Assembly: GCA_016219145.1 (NCBI GenBank)
Contig: JACRCG010000028.1
Coordinates: 1 to 5,147, forward strand
Length of the DNA stretch: 5,147 bases
Source of the DNA: Deltaproteobacteria bacterium
GTDB taxonomy: Bacteria; Desulfobacterota; Desulfuromonadia; Geobacterales; Pseudopelobacteraceae
Reading direction: 5' to 3'
The notes beneath the pieces were generated by a model that worked only from the letters and a program-made list of their open reading frames with translations, was not told the origin of the DNA and did no database searches. How positions within the stretch are numbered: position 1 is the stretch's first letter; every line of letters begins with the position of its first letter. A program made the position numbers and the translations under genes. Positions 1 through 5,147 of the stretch are shown here, piece by piece.

Positions 1-695
1 ACGTTTACGTAACCTCCGGTGCAGAGACAGACGGCATCGGCGGCGTAGCTTTCCATCTGGCCGGTAACCAGGTTGCGGACCGTAATGCCGCGTGCCACGC
101 CATCAACAACTACCAGGTCGAGCATCTCGCGACGGTCGTACATCTTGACCGAACCGAGCTTGATCTGGCGGGACAGAGCCGAATAAGCACCCAGCAGAAG
201 CTGCTGGCCGGTCTGACCACGGGCAAAGAAGGTGCGGGAAACCTGGGCGCCGCCGAAAGAGCGGTTGTCAAGGTAACCGGCATAGTCACGGGCAAAGGGA
301 ACGCCCTGTGCCACGCATTGGTCGATGATGTTGTTCGACACCTGGGCCAGACGCCAGACGTCCGCCTCACGGGCACGGAAATCGCCGCCCTTGATAGTGT
401 CATAGAACAGGCGATAGATTGAATCGCCATCGTTGGGATAGTTCTTGGCAGCATTTATGCCGCCCTGAGCAGCAATCGAATGAGCGCGGCGCGGGCTGTC
501 CTGGTAGCAGAAAGCCTGGACGTTGTAGCCAAGTTCACCCAGTGAAGCGGCGGCTGCACCACCGGCCAGACCGGTGCCGACCACTATGACATTGTACTTG
601 CGCTTGTTGGCAGGATTTACAAGCTTCAGATCGAAGCGGTGCTTGTCCCAGGTTTGTTCAATAGGTCCGGTAGGACATTTTCCATCAAGTATCAC
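1..695 (-). CDS. sdhA: Succinate dehydrogenase/fumarate reductase flavoprotein subunit, N-terminal part (partial at left edge)
   Basis: Catalytic FAD subunit of complex II, interconverting succinate and fumarate on the cytoplasmic face of the membrane. Only the first 231 codons are present, about a third of the usual 630-650 residues; the frame is open to the edge. Seen: a dinucleotide-binding GTGLAG motif at residues 40-45, and RRAHSIAAQGGINAA at about 69-83, where His72 matches the histidine that binds FAD covalently in SdhA/FrdA. The succinate-binding catalytic residues lie outside the window. The start is GTG at 695-693, supported by AAGGGGG five bases upstream; a roughly 33-residue N-terminal extension precedes the Rossmann strand. 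It begins 10 bp after the cytochrome b gene, so the two are co-transcribed. Known: Geobacter-type enzymes of this family can act as both succinate dehydrogenase and fumarate reductase (also named frdA), and direction cannot be read from sequence. Confidence 0.96.
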   Translation of the reverse strand, partial: MILDGKCPTGPIEQTWDKHRFDLKLVNPANKRKYNVIVVGTGLAGGAAAASLGELGYNVQAFCYQDSPRRAHSIAAQGGINAAKNYPNDGDSIYRLFYDTIKGGDFRAREADVWRLAQVSNNIIDQCVAQGVPFARDYAGYLDNRSFGGAQVSRTFFARGQTGQQLLLGAYSALSRQIKLGSVKMYDRREMLDLVVVDGVARGITVRNLVTGQMESYAADAVCLCTGGYVN

Positions 696-705
696 GGTAA
701 CCCCC

Positions 706-1395
706 TTAACCTTTCAGAATTCCGACAAAAATAGACAGCGGGATAGCAACGTAGCCCAGGAACAAAACCAGAGCGACCAGAGTGCCGAATTTGACGATCA
801 GCGGCTGGCTCTTGTCACAGCTCCATCCCATAGTCTGGAAGAAGCTCTGAATACCGTGGGAAAGGTGCAGGAACAGTACAACCATGGCTCCGACATAGAT
901 GAAAGAACCAAAGAAGCTTTTGAAGCTGGCTACTACCATGCCAAGGACATTCGGGACAGCATGGCCATGCAGCGCGACCATGTTCCTGAGGGCGGCACTT
1001 TCGGGGTTGGTGATCTGGAAAGTAAAGTGCAGCAGGTGATACAGAAGAAAAGCAAGCAGCAGCAGACCGGTCCAGATCATGTTCTCACTGGCAAAGGTTG
1101 CCTTCTGGGTGGACTTGACCGCGTACTGCTGAGGGCGGCCGCCACGGTTTTCGATGGTCAGCTGAATGCCGAACCAGATGTGAATACAGACCAGAGCCAG
1201 CATTACCAGGCGGAAACCGATAATGATGGGCAGCGGCATGCTGTGGAGATGTTCGGCATAGGCGTTGATACCGCCGTTCAGCCATCCGAAGATGGAGCTG
1301 TTGCCGAGCAGATGGATGACGGCGAACAGGACCATGGCCTGGCCGGAGATCGCCATCAGGATTTTTCTGCCGATTGAAGACGTAAGCAGTTGCAT
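706..1395 (-). CDS. sdhC: Succinate dehydrogenase/fumarate reductase cytochrome b subunit (type B, di-haem)
   Basis: Membrane anchor of complex II that passes electrons between the quinone pool and the FAD/FeS subunits. The protein has 229 residues with five hydrophobic spans (about 12-32, 58-80, 104-126, 163-185, 199-223), the architecture of the single-polypeptide di-haem anchors of Bacillus and Wolinella. Histidines sit inside the spans at 28, 72, 120/123 and 177/180, matching the four expected axial haem b ligands; exactly which of the paired histidines ligate is inferred. The segment between spans 3 and 4 (about 127-160) has extra length and contains LHGHAVPN. Start ATG 1395-1393 is preceded by AAGGAAGGA (1401-1409), a strong ribosome binding site. 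It is first in the operon, ahead of sdhA; an sdhB gene is expected beyond the left edge. The symbol frdC is equally valid. Confidence 0.95.
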   Translation of the reverse strand: MQLLTSSIGRKILMAISGQAMVLFAVIHLLGNSSIFGWLNGGINAYAEHLHSMPLPIIIGFRLVMLALVCIHIWFGIQLTIENRGGRPQQYAVKSTQKATFASENMIWTGLLLLAFLLYHLLHFTFQITNPESAALRNMVALHGHAVPNVLGMVVASFKSFFGSFIYVGAMVVLFLHLSHGIQSFFQTMGWSCDKSQPLIVKFGTLVALVLFLGYVAIPLSIFVGILKG

Positions 1396-1453
1396 AGCAT
1401 TCCTTCCTTTTCAAGATTTGATACTGCAAGGATTTACATAATTGCGGAGGAGA

Positions 1454-1504
1454 TTAAAAATTCCGGGGGGGACCGCGCCAGAGTAATCTGGAAACAACCG
1501 TCAT
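1454..1504 (-). CDS. Possible 16-aa leader peptide upstream of sdhC
   Basis: A short frame ATG (1504-1502) to TAA (1456-1454) encodes MTVVSRLLWRGPPRNF. It is preceded by AAGGAGG at 1510-1516 with a 5-base spacer, as good a ribosome binding site as any in the window, which is the main reason to take it seriously. It lies wholly in the sdhC 5' leader, ending 58 bases before the sdhC start. A seven-C tract encodes the Pro-Pro-Arg stretch. Dropping one C would carry the frame on for 30 codons to a TGA at the sdhC ribosome binding site. I do not recognise the peptide. Translation and any regulatory role are inference; a chance ORF is quite possible. Confidence 0.35.
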   Translation of the reverse strand: MTVVSRLLWRGPPRNF

Positions 1505-1524
1505 TCCAACCTCCTTTTCAGTTT

Positions 1525-1553
1525 ATTTCAAGACAGTGCCGACACCGCAGCAA
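1525..1553 (-). promoter_or_regulatory. Candidate sigma70 promoter for the sdhCA operon (proximal)
   Basis: Reading the minus strand, TTGCTG (1553-1548) is followed by a 17-base spacer and TGAAAT (1530-1525), three of six and four of six consensus matches. It would start transcription just upstream of the leader ORF ribosome binding site. The match is modest and the position is judged by eye. Confidence 0.3.
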
Positions 1554-1585
1554 GTAAAGAGGCATCCAACTTTTTTCAGCAGGAC

Positions 1586-1614
1586 ATACTAGACACCGTT
1601 ACAAAAAAATGCAA
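1586..1614 (-). promoter_or_regulatory. Candidate sigma70 promoter for the sdhCA operon (distal)
   Basis: On the minus strand TTGCAT (1614-1609), 17-base spacer, TAGTAT (1591-1586). Consensus agreement is similar to the proximal candidate, so either or both could be used. It would give a 5' leader of nearly 190 bases containing the short ORF. Confidence 0.28.
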
Positions 1615-1633
1615 CCATTTTGTGTATACAGGA

Positions 1634-1639
1634 TACAAT
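1634..1639 (+). promoter_or_regulatory. Candidate -10 box for tgt
   Basis: TACAAT matches the -10 consensus at five of six positions and lies about 94 bases upstream of the tgt start. No convincing -35 is seen at the right distance, so this is a weak call. The surrounding GGATACAA octamer recurs at 1701-1708. Confidence 0.25.
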
Positions 1640-1732
1640 TTACTCCGCCTTGAGTGCGATTGCTTTTGGCCGCGCATTCTGTTACTAAAGAGACCTTGCC
1701 GGATACAAACAACTCCTCGATTTGGAGACTTA

Positions 1733-2848
1733 ATGGAATTCAGGTTACTAAAGAAAGACCGTCAAAGTGCAGCTCGTCTCGGAGTTGTCAGTACAGGGCA
1801 TGGCGACATCCAGACACCTATTTTCATGCCGGTGGCCACTCACGGCGCCATGAAACCTCTGACACCTGCTCAAATAGAAGAGACCGGCTCCCAGATTATT
1901 CTTTCCAACACTTATCACCTGCACCTTCAGCCGGGGGAAAGTCTGGTCAAAAAGGCCGGCGGTCTGCATAAATTCATGGCCTGGGACAAGCCGATCCTGA
2001 CCGATTCCGGCGGCTTCCAGGTCTTTTCGCTCCCTAACAAGCGCATAACCGAAGATGGTGTTTTCTTCAAACACGAAATCAGCGGCGATGAAATCTATCT
2101 TGACCCGGCCAGCGCCACCCGCATCCAACAGGATCTGGGAGCCGATATCATCATGGCCTTTGACGAATGTATTCCCTACCCTTGCGACAAAACATACGCC
2201 GAACAATCGACAAAAAAAACCATCCGCTGGCTCAAAGAATGCCAGAGAGCGATGAGCGGAGATAGTCAGGCACTGTTCGGCATCGTCCAGGGGAGCGTTT
2301 TTGAAGACCTGCGGGCAATGTGCGCAAAAGAGATGCGAAAACTGGACCTGCCCGGCTACGCCATCGGAGGTGTCAGTGTCGGCGAGGGGCTGGAGCTGCT
2401 GAAGAAAGTTGTCAGCTGGACAGCGCCGCACCTGCCGGAAGACAAGCCGCGCTATCTGATGGGGGTCGGCCTGCCGGAAGATATCCTTGAAAGTGTCGAG
2501 CGCGGCATCGACATGTTTGACTGCGTCATCCCGACCCGTTATGCCCGCAGCGCGACGTTGTTCACTCGGCGCGGCAAGATTCGGCTTACCAACAAGAATT
2601 ACAAGCGCGATTTTTTCCCGATTGACCCCAGCTGCAGCTGCTATACCTGCCGGCATTTCAGCAGGGCCTACGTTCATCATCTCTTTGTTGCCAACGAAGT
2701 TCTGTCAGCTGTTTTGTCGGCAATTCACAACGTACATTTCTACCTGACCATGATGACGGAGATCCGCCAGGCCATCGGCGATGGAAAGTTTATGGATTAT
2801 AAGAACGCTTTTCTGGCGGAGTATCAAATTGGTGAAAAGAGAAAGTAG
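1733..2848 (+). CDS. tgt: tRNA-guanine transglycosylase (queuine tRNA-ribosyltransferase)
   Basis: Cytoplasmic enzyme that exchanges guanine-34 for preQ1 in tRNAs with GUN anticodons (Asp, Asn, His, Tyr), the committed tRNA step of queuosine synthesis. From ATG 1733 the product is 371 aa, close to E. coli Tgt (375). Motifs seen: TDSGGFQ with the catalytic-site Asp91; FDEC at 143-146; GIVQGS at 183-188; the nucleophile Asp263 in MFDCV; and a zinc site of Cys301, Cys303, Cys306 and His332 with the family spacing. An in-frame start at 1622 would add 37 residues with no homology character. ATG 1733 is chosen because GGAG (1724-1727) sits 5 bases before it and the protein then begins at the usual point. 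The tRNA-contact motif after Asp263 reads PTRYARSA rather than the common PTRNARNG. The stop is 5 bp before the next gene, suggesting co-transcription. Confidence 0.97.
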   Translation: MEFRLLKKDRQSAARLGVVSTGHGDIQTPIFMPVATHGAMKPLTPAQIEETGSQIILSNTYHLHLQPGESLVKKAGGLHKFMAWDKPILTDSGGFQVFSLPNKRITEDGVFFKHEISGDEIYLDPASATRIQQDLGADIIMAFDECIPYPCDKTYAEQSTKKTIRWLKECQRAMSGDSQALFGIVQGSVFEDLRAMCAKEMRKLDLPGYAIGGVSVGEGLELLKKVVSWTAPHLPEDKPRYLMGVGLPEDILESVERGIDMFDCVIPTRYARSATLFTRRGKIRLTNKNYKRDFFPIDPSCSCYTCRHFSRAYVHHLFVANEVLSAVLSAIHNVHFYLTMMTEIRQAIGDGKFMDYKNAFLAEYQIGEKRK

Positions 2849-2853
2849 AATTG

Positions 2854-3759
2854 ATGAATAACGGCATCCTGTCAGTATTGAAATTATCGGCACTGTTTAC
2901 GTTAGTACTTGCATCACCTGCATTTGCCGATGAAAATGTGTGCGGTCCGATGACTCCCGCAGAAGAGCAGACGCTTAAGCTTCAGCAGGAGAATTCCAAT
3001 CTGGCTGCCCGTATCCAGGAGCTGGAATCCAGACGTTGCATCTCGGTTGATCTGCTCAGACAAAAGAAGACACAGCGGCTGAAAGAGATCGCTACAGATG
3101 TCAGGCAGCAACGCAAGACGGTCGAAGATTTTCAGGGATTTGTAACCTGGATGAGCGCCAATCTGGCCGGGTACAACAAGTACATTCAGACCGGCTCCTA
3201 CGCCGCAGTCGCAGCACGCATGCTGCCGATACCCTACGCCGGTCAGGCCTCCATATTCACGAAGTTTCTAACTCAATTCACCATATCGCTTAACAGTGCC
3301 TCGCTGTCCATCAACAACTATCTGGGAACATCCCTGAAGTATATTGAAATGGTCGATACCATCGACCCAGCCGGACCGATTGACCAGAAGAGCGTAGATG
3401 ACCTTTCAGCCTTTGCCGACCAGCAGCTTATTAAAGATATGTACGAGGCCCAGAACAGGTTGACAGCCGTATCAGATCTTGCCTCCGGCGCGCTTTCCTT
3501 TCTTCAAAGCCTTAACAATTTTGTCAGCGGTACGGATGAGTACTGGAACAAGATGAAGGGGGCCTTCAGGAAGGATATTGATCCAAAAGAAAAAAGCTAT
3601 ATATCCGAGAGCACCAGCAACCTGAAGACCCGAGCTGCTATATTCAACAGCAGGCTAAAGAGCTTTGAGGAGTTGGGGAAAAAACAGACCACTGCGGTAA
3701 AGTCATTGGCTGTCTACGATGAACTGAACGCTGAACTGGCGGTAAAATCAGGTCGTTGA
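2854..3759 (+). CDS. Exported coiled-coil protein of unknown function
   Basis: I do not recognise a family. From ATG 2854 the product is 301 aa; an in-frame TTG at 2851 would add one residue. An N-terminal signal peptide is clear: hydrophobic core about 9-20 and a SPAFA/DE cleavage site after residue 25, so the mature protein is probably periplasmic. There is no lipobox. Residues about 36-95 are rich in Gln, Glu, Lys, Arg and Leu with heptad character, a likely coiled coil. The middle (about 105-165) is less charged, with Ala, Ser and aromatic residues and no clear membrane span. The rest looks helical and charged. The only two cysteines of the mature chain are Cys30 and Cys62, which could form a disulfide. 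The ribosome binding site is weak (AGAGAAAG), consistent with translational coupling to tgt 5 bp upstream. Confidence 0.85.
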   Translation: MNNGILSVLKLSALFTLVLASPAFADENVCGPMTPAEEQTLKLQQENSNLAARIQELESRRCISVDLLRQKKTQRLKEIATDVRQQRKTVEDFQGFVTWMSANLAGYNKYIQTGSYAAVAARMLPIPYAGQASIFTKFLTQFTISLNSASLSINNYLGTSLKYIEMVDTIDPAGPIDQKSVDDLSAFADQQLIKDMYEAQNRLTAVSDLASGALSFLQSLNNFVSGTDEYWNKMKGAFRKDIDPKEKSYISESTSNLKTRAAIFNSRLKSFEELGKKQTTAVKSLAVYDELNAELAVKSGR

Positions 3760-3760
3760 G

Positions 3761-3788
3761 TTGATATATTTGCAATAGCTGTTAGATT
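3761..3788 (+). promoter_or_regulatory. Candidate promoter for the 68-aa gene
   Basis: TTGATA (3761-3766), a 16-base spacer and TAGATT (3783-3788) lie in the 82-bp gap before the next gene. No terminator is seen between the genes, so readthrough from tgt is also possible. Weak match by eye. Confidence 0.28.
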
Positions 3789-3841
3789 ACATGATGATAA
3801 GTATAGTGTGAAATTTATGACTGAAACATCCGGGAGTTTTC

Positions 3842-4048
3842 ATGGCTGGCTACGAGCAGACCTTTCTGGAGCAGGTTACCAATATTAATGGGGTTGATTT
3901 TTCCACCTGGGCCGGCTGGGAGAGGCTGATGGCATGGACAAGACGTCAGCCCTGGGCAAGCGAGTTTCTGGGCAGTGATAAAATTCCTGCCCGTTTTATG
4001 CACCCTACGACTCTTGCCGAGGAGCTGACAAAGTATCTTGGAGGGTAA
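3842..4048 (+). CDS. Small Trp-rich protein of unknown function (68 aa)
   Basis: No family recognised. ATG 3842 follows GGGAG (3832-3836) at a good distance, and the frame ends TAA 4048 just ahead of a strong terminator, which together argue for a real gene. The product has no signal peptide or membrane span. It is notable for four tryptophans within 16 residues (23, 26, 32, 38) and a mixed-charge C-terminal helix, which suggests a small compact cytoplasmic domain. The 83-aa frame on the opposite strand is treated as its shadow. It could be the last gene of a tgt transcription unit, but the 82-bp gap leaves room for its own promoter. Confidence 0.72.
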   Translation: MAGYEQTFLEQVTNINGVDFSTWAGWERLMAWTRRQPWASEFLGSDKIPARFMHPTTLAEELTKYLGG

Positions 4049-4074
4049 GGATAAAAGCCTTCTCAAGATATTTC

Positions 4075-4110
4075 AAAAACAGCCGCCACATTCGCGTCGG
4101 CTGTTTTTTT
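4075..4110 (+). terminator. Bidirectional intrinsic terminator between convergent genes
   Basis: Inverted repeat ACAGCCG (4079/4081 region to 4085) with CGGCTGT (4098-4104), extended by A5 on the left and T7 on the right, around a 12-base loop. The T tract at 4104-4110 terminates the plus-strand genes. On the minus strand the A run gives a T5 tract, so it also terminates the carbonic anhydrase gene whose TAG lies at 4123. Confidence 0.9.
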
Positions 4111-4122
4111 CATTTTCGAGAA

Positions 4123-4851
4123 CTATTTGAAAAGAGTCACAACTCCATCATCCAGATCGTACTTGGCAGCGACAATTTTGATTTTCTTTTCATCAGCCAG
4201 ATGTTTCAGGATTTTGGACTTTTTGATCAGATTGGCAGCAACGGTTCTGGCATTGGCATCAATTACGCATTCCACAAACTCATCTTTCTTTGTATCAGCG
4301 CATTTCGCTTCATCCTTGCAAGCCTGTCAATCCTTACCAGCTGATTTTATATTGGGCGCAATAGCCTTGACAATTGCATCGATATTAGCACTGCCGGTAC
4401 TTTTGCCTTTTGCTCCAACCGTGGCAGAAACAGCTCCGCAACGCTCGTGGCCCAGCACCATCACCAACGGAGAACCGAGATGCTCGGCAGCGTATTCGAT
4501 ACTGCCCAACACCACAGGATCCGGGATGTTGCCGGCAACACGTACAACAAATATTTCACCAAGTCCTTTGTCAAAAACTATTTCCGGCGGAACGCGGGAA
4601 TCAGAGCAGGTGAGAATTATTGCGTAAGGCTTCTGGGACTTTGCCAGACTGGTACGAGTTGGCGCATCACACAGCTTGCCACCTGCCATCTGATTTTCGA
4701 CATAGCGCTTGTTTCCATCCATCAACTTCTGCAACGCCTCGTCCGGTGAAACTGAAGGACCACTGCCTGCCGATGCAAAAGCAAATCCGGCAACGGCTGC
4801 AACCAAACTCATAACCACAAAACATTTTCCAAGTTTACAGATTTTAGACAT
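4123..4851 (-). CDS. Exported beta-class carbonic anhydrase with in-frame TGA (putative selenoprotein)
   Basis: Zinc enzyme interconverting CO2 and bicarbonate. Full frame is 242 codons from ATG 4851-4849 to TAG 4125-4123, with one internal TGA at codon 175. Seen: signal peptide (core about 11-26, cleavage near FAFASA), so probably periplasmic; CSDSR with zinc ligand Cys82 and the Asp84/Arg86 dyad; zinc ligands His135 and Cys138 in GHERCG. After the TGA the frame runs cleanly for 67 codons and ends in a typical beta-CA C-terminus (KIKIVAAKYDL). The TGA makes a U-Q-A-C motif (175-178), with more cysteines at 184 and 195. Family members normally need this C-terminal third to fold, so a 174-aa product would be truncated. 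Selenocysteine insertion is inferred; a nonsense mutation of a Cys codon is the alternative. Ribosome binding site GGGAGGGG (4856-4863) supports the start. Confidence 0.85.
4327..4329 (-). other. In-frame TGA, putative selenocysteine codon
   Basis: Codon 175 of the carbonic anhydrase. It is followed by CAG GCT TGC, giving U-x-x-C. Downstream an irregular hairpin can be drawn with apical stem AGCG/CGCT and loop AAATG, the loop starting about 21 bases after the TGA. That is a plausible distance for a bacterial SECIS, but the loop lacks the early G of the E. coli type, so SECIS support by eye is only partial. Confidence 0.6.
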
Positions 4852-4880
4852 TTTACCCCTCCCGTTTTTAGTGATGCGCT

Positions 4881-4908
4881 AATTTAAGTATTCCTAAAAT
4901 TCTGTCAA
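4881..4908 (-). promoter_or_regulatory. Promoter of the carbonic anhydrase gene
   Basis: On the minus strand a perfect TTGACA (4908-4903) is followed by a 16-base spacer and TAAATT (4886-4881, four of six), about 30 bases upstream of the start codon. An A/T-rich stretch lies just upstream of the -35. It is back-to-back with the tRNA promoter. Confidence 0.6.
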
Positions 4909-4938
4909 TCATTTTTTTAACCATAACACCATTTAGCC

Positions 4939-4967
4939 TTGACGTATGAGCTACTCTCCACTATATT
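4939..4967 (+). promoter_or_regulatory. Strong sigma70 promoter of the tRNA-Leu gene
   Basis: TTGACG (4939-4944), an exact 17-base spacer and TATATT (4962-4967), each five of six to consensus. Transcription would start near 4974, only a few bases before the mature tRNA 5' end, a very short leader. Confidence 0.75.
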
Positions 4968-4977
4968 TCACAGCTCT

Positions 4978-5063
4978 GGCGGAGTGGTGAAATGGTAGAC
5001 ACAGCAGACTCAAAATCTGCCGATTGCAAGATCATGCCGGTTCGAGTCCGGCCTCCGCTACCA
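4978..5063 (+). tRNA. tRNA-Leu (anticodon CAA)
   Basis: An 86-nt class II tRNA that decodes UUG. The 7-bp acceptor is GGCGGAG with CTCCGCT (first pair G-U), followed by U8-G9. The D arm has a GTG/CAC stem and a TGGTAGA loop. The anticodon stem GCAGA/TCTGC encloses the loop CTCAAAA, so positions 34-36 read CAA. A long variable arm (about 15 nt, GAT/ATC stem) is the leucine class hallmark. The T arm GCCGG-TTCGAGT-CCGGC is perfect, the discriminator is A as expected for Leu, and CCA is encoded at 5061-5063. Confidence 0.96.
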
Positions 5064-5072
5064 TAGATAAAT

Positions 5073-5107
5073 AAAGGGCTCACACGTTTTTAGCGGTGAG
5101 CCCTTTT
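5073..5107 (+). terminator. Intrinsic terminator after tRNA-Leu
   Basis: An 11-bp stem pairs AAAGGGCTCAC (5073-5083) with GTGAGCCCTTT (5096-5106), extended by CG/CG past a bulged A, around a T-rich loop, and ends in a T tract. It begins 10 bases after the encoded CCA, so it ends the tRNA transcript. Confidence 0.88.
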
Positions 5108-5116
5108 CTATTTCAA

Positions 5117-5145
5117 AACTTGAATCTTGAACCAAACTTGAACCA
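5117..5145 (+). repeat. Short CTTGAA/CTTGAACCA direct repeats
   Basis: CTTGAA at 5119-5124 is followed by two exact copies of CTTGAACCA at 5126-5134 and 5137-5145. They begin a few bases after the tRNA terminator and run to the window edge, so any longer array or element beyond cannot be seen. Function unknown. Confidence 0.5.
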
Positions 5146-5147
5146 GA

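Noticed and set aside
574..1377. 267-codon open frame on the plus strand
   Set aside because: It is antisense to sdhC and the start of sdhA, both of which are clear by motif. Its product is a low-complexity Gln/Asp-rich sequence typical of a shadow of membrane-protein codons.
1713..1727. CTCC/GGAG hairpin hiding the tgt ribosome binding site
   Set aside because: Only four base pairs with a 7-base loop; too weak to call a regulatory element.
1622..1732. Upstream extension of Tgt by 37 residues
   Set aside because: The added residues do not resemble Tgt N-termini and have no ribosome binding site, whereas ATG 1733 has GGAG at 5 bases and gives the normal family length.
1748..2680. 310-codon open frame on the minus strand opposite tgt
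   Set aside because: It lies wholly within tgt, which has all its catalytic and zinc-binding residues. The antisense product has no recognisable motif, and such long antisense frames are common opposite G+C-biased codons.
3817..3888. Overlapping short ORF from ATG 3817 in another frame
   Set aside because: It has no ribosome binding site and ends after 23 codons inside the 68-aa gene, whose own start has a good Shine-Dalgarno.
4127..4627. 166-codon plus-strand frame and other plus-strand frames over the carbonic anhydrase
   Set aside because: They are antisense to zinc-ligand and C-terminal motifs of the carbonic anhydrase and have no recognisable product.
4327..4851. Carbonic anhydrase ending at TGA as a complete 174-aa protein
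   Set aside because: The conserved C-terminal strand and helix of beta-CA are encoded in the same frame after the TGA with no other stop or frameshift, so the true gene end is the TAG at 4123.
5110..5147. 3' end of an integrase on the minus strand at the right edge
   Set aside because: A stop codon and about 12 open codons can be read there, but the stretch is far too short to support a coding call.

Overview
The window looks like chromosomal DNA from a Geobacter-like bacterium (Desulfuromonadales/Geobacterales). This is inferred from protein style, not from a database search. The clues are a type-B succinate dehydrogenase/fumarate reductase in the order cytochrome b then flavoprotein, genes with exported hypothetical products, moderate G+C, and a probable selenocysteine codon.

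Layout. Positions 1-1395 (minus strand) hold the 5' part of sdhA/frdA (it runs off the left edge) preceded by the complete di-haem cytochrome b gene sdhC/frdC. They are 10 bp apart and clearly one operon; the iron-sulfur subunit should lie beyond the left edge. Positions 1396-1732 form a divergent intergenic region. It holds candidate promoters for the sdh operon and a 16-codon leader ORF with a textbook Shine-Dalgarno and a seven-C tract. On the plus strand, tgt (tRNA-guanine transglycosylase, 1733-2848) is followed after 5 bp by an exported coiled-coil protein of unknown function (2854-3759) and then a 68-aa Trp-rich protein (3842-4048). The block ends at a strong hairpin terminator (4075-4110) that also serves the convergent gene.

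The convergent gene (minus strand, 4851 down to 4123) is the main discovery. It encodes an exported beta-class carbonic anhydrase whose reading frame is interrupted by one in-frame TGA (4329-4327). The frame continues without other defects for 67 codons of good beta-carbonic-anhydrase C-terminus to a TAG. The TGA falls where a TGA-x-x-Cys motif would form, with two further cysteines downstream, so selenocysteine is the leading explanation. A naive gene caller would truncate the protein to 174 aa. A nonsense mutation is the alternative.

The right end carries back-to-back promoters, one for the carbonic anhydrase and one for a tRNA-Leu(CAA) gene (4978-5063, CCA encoded). The tRNA is followed by a hairpin terminator and a short cluster of CTTGAA/CTTGAACCA repeats at the edge.

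The genes are of separate functions: respiratory complex II, tRNA queuosine modification, envelope CO2/bicarbonate chemistry, and a leucine tRNA. No phage genes, IS elements or CRISPR repeats are visible.
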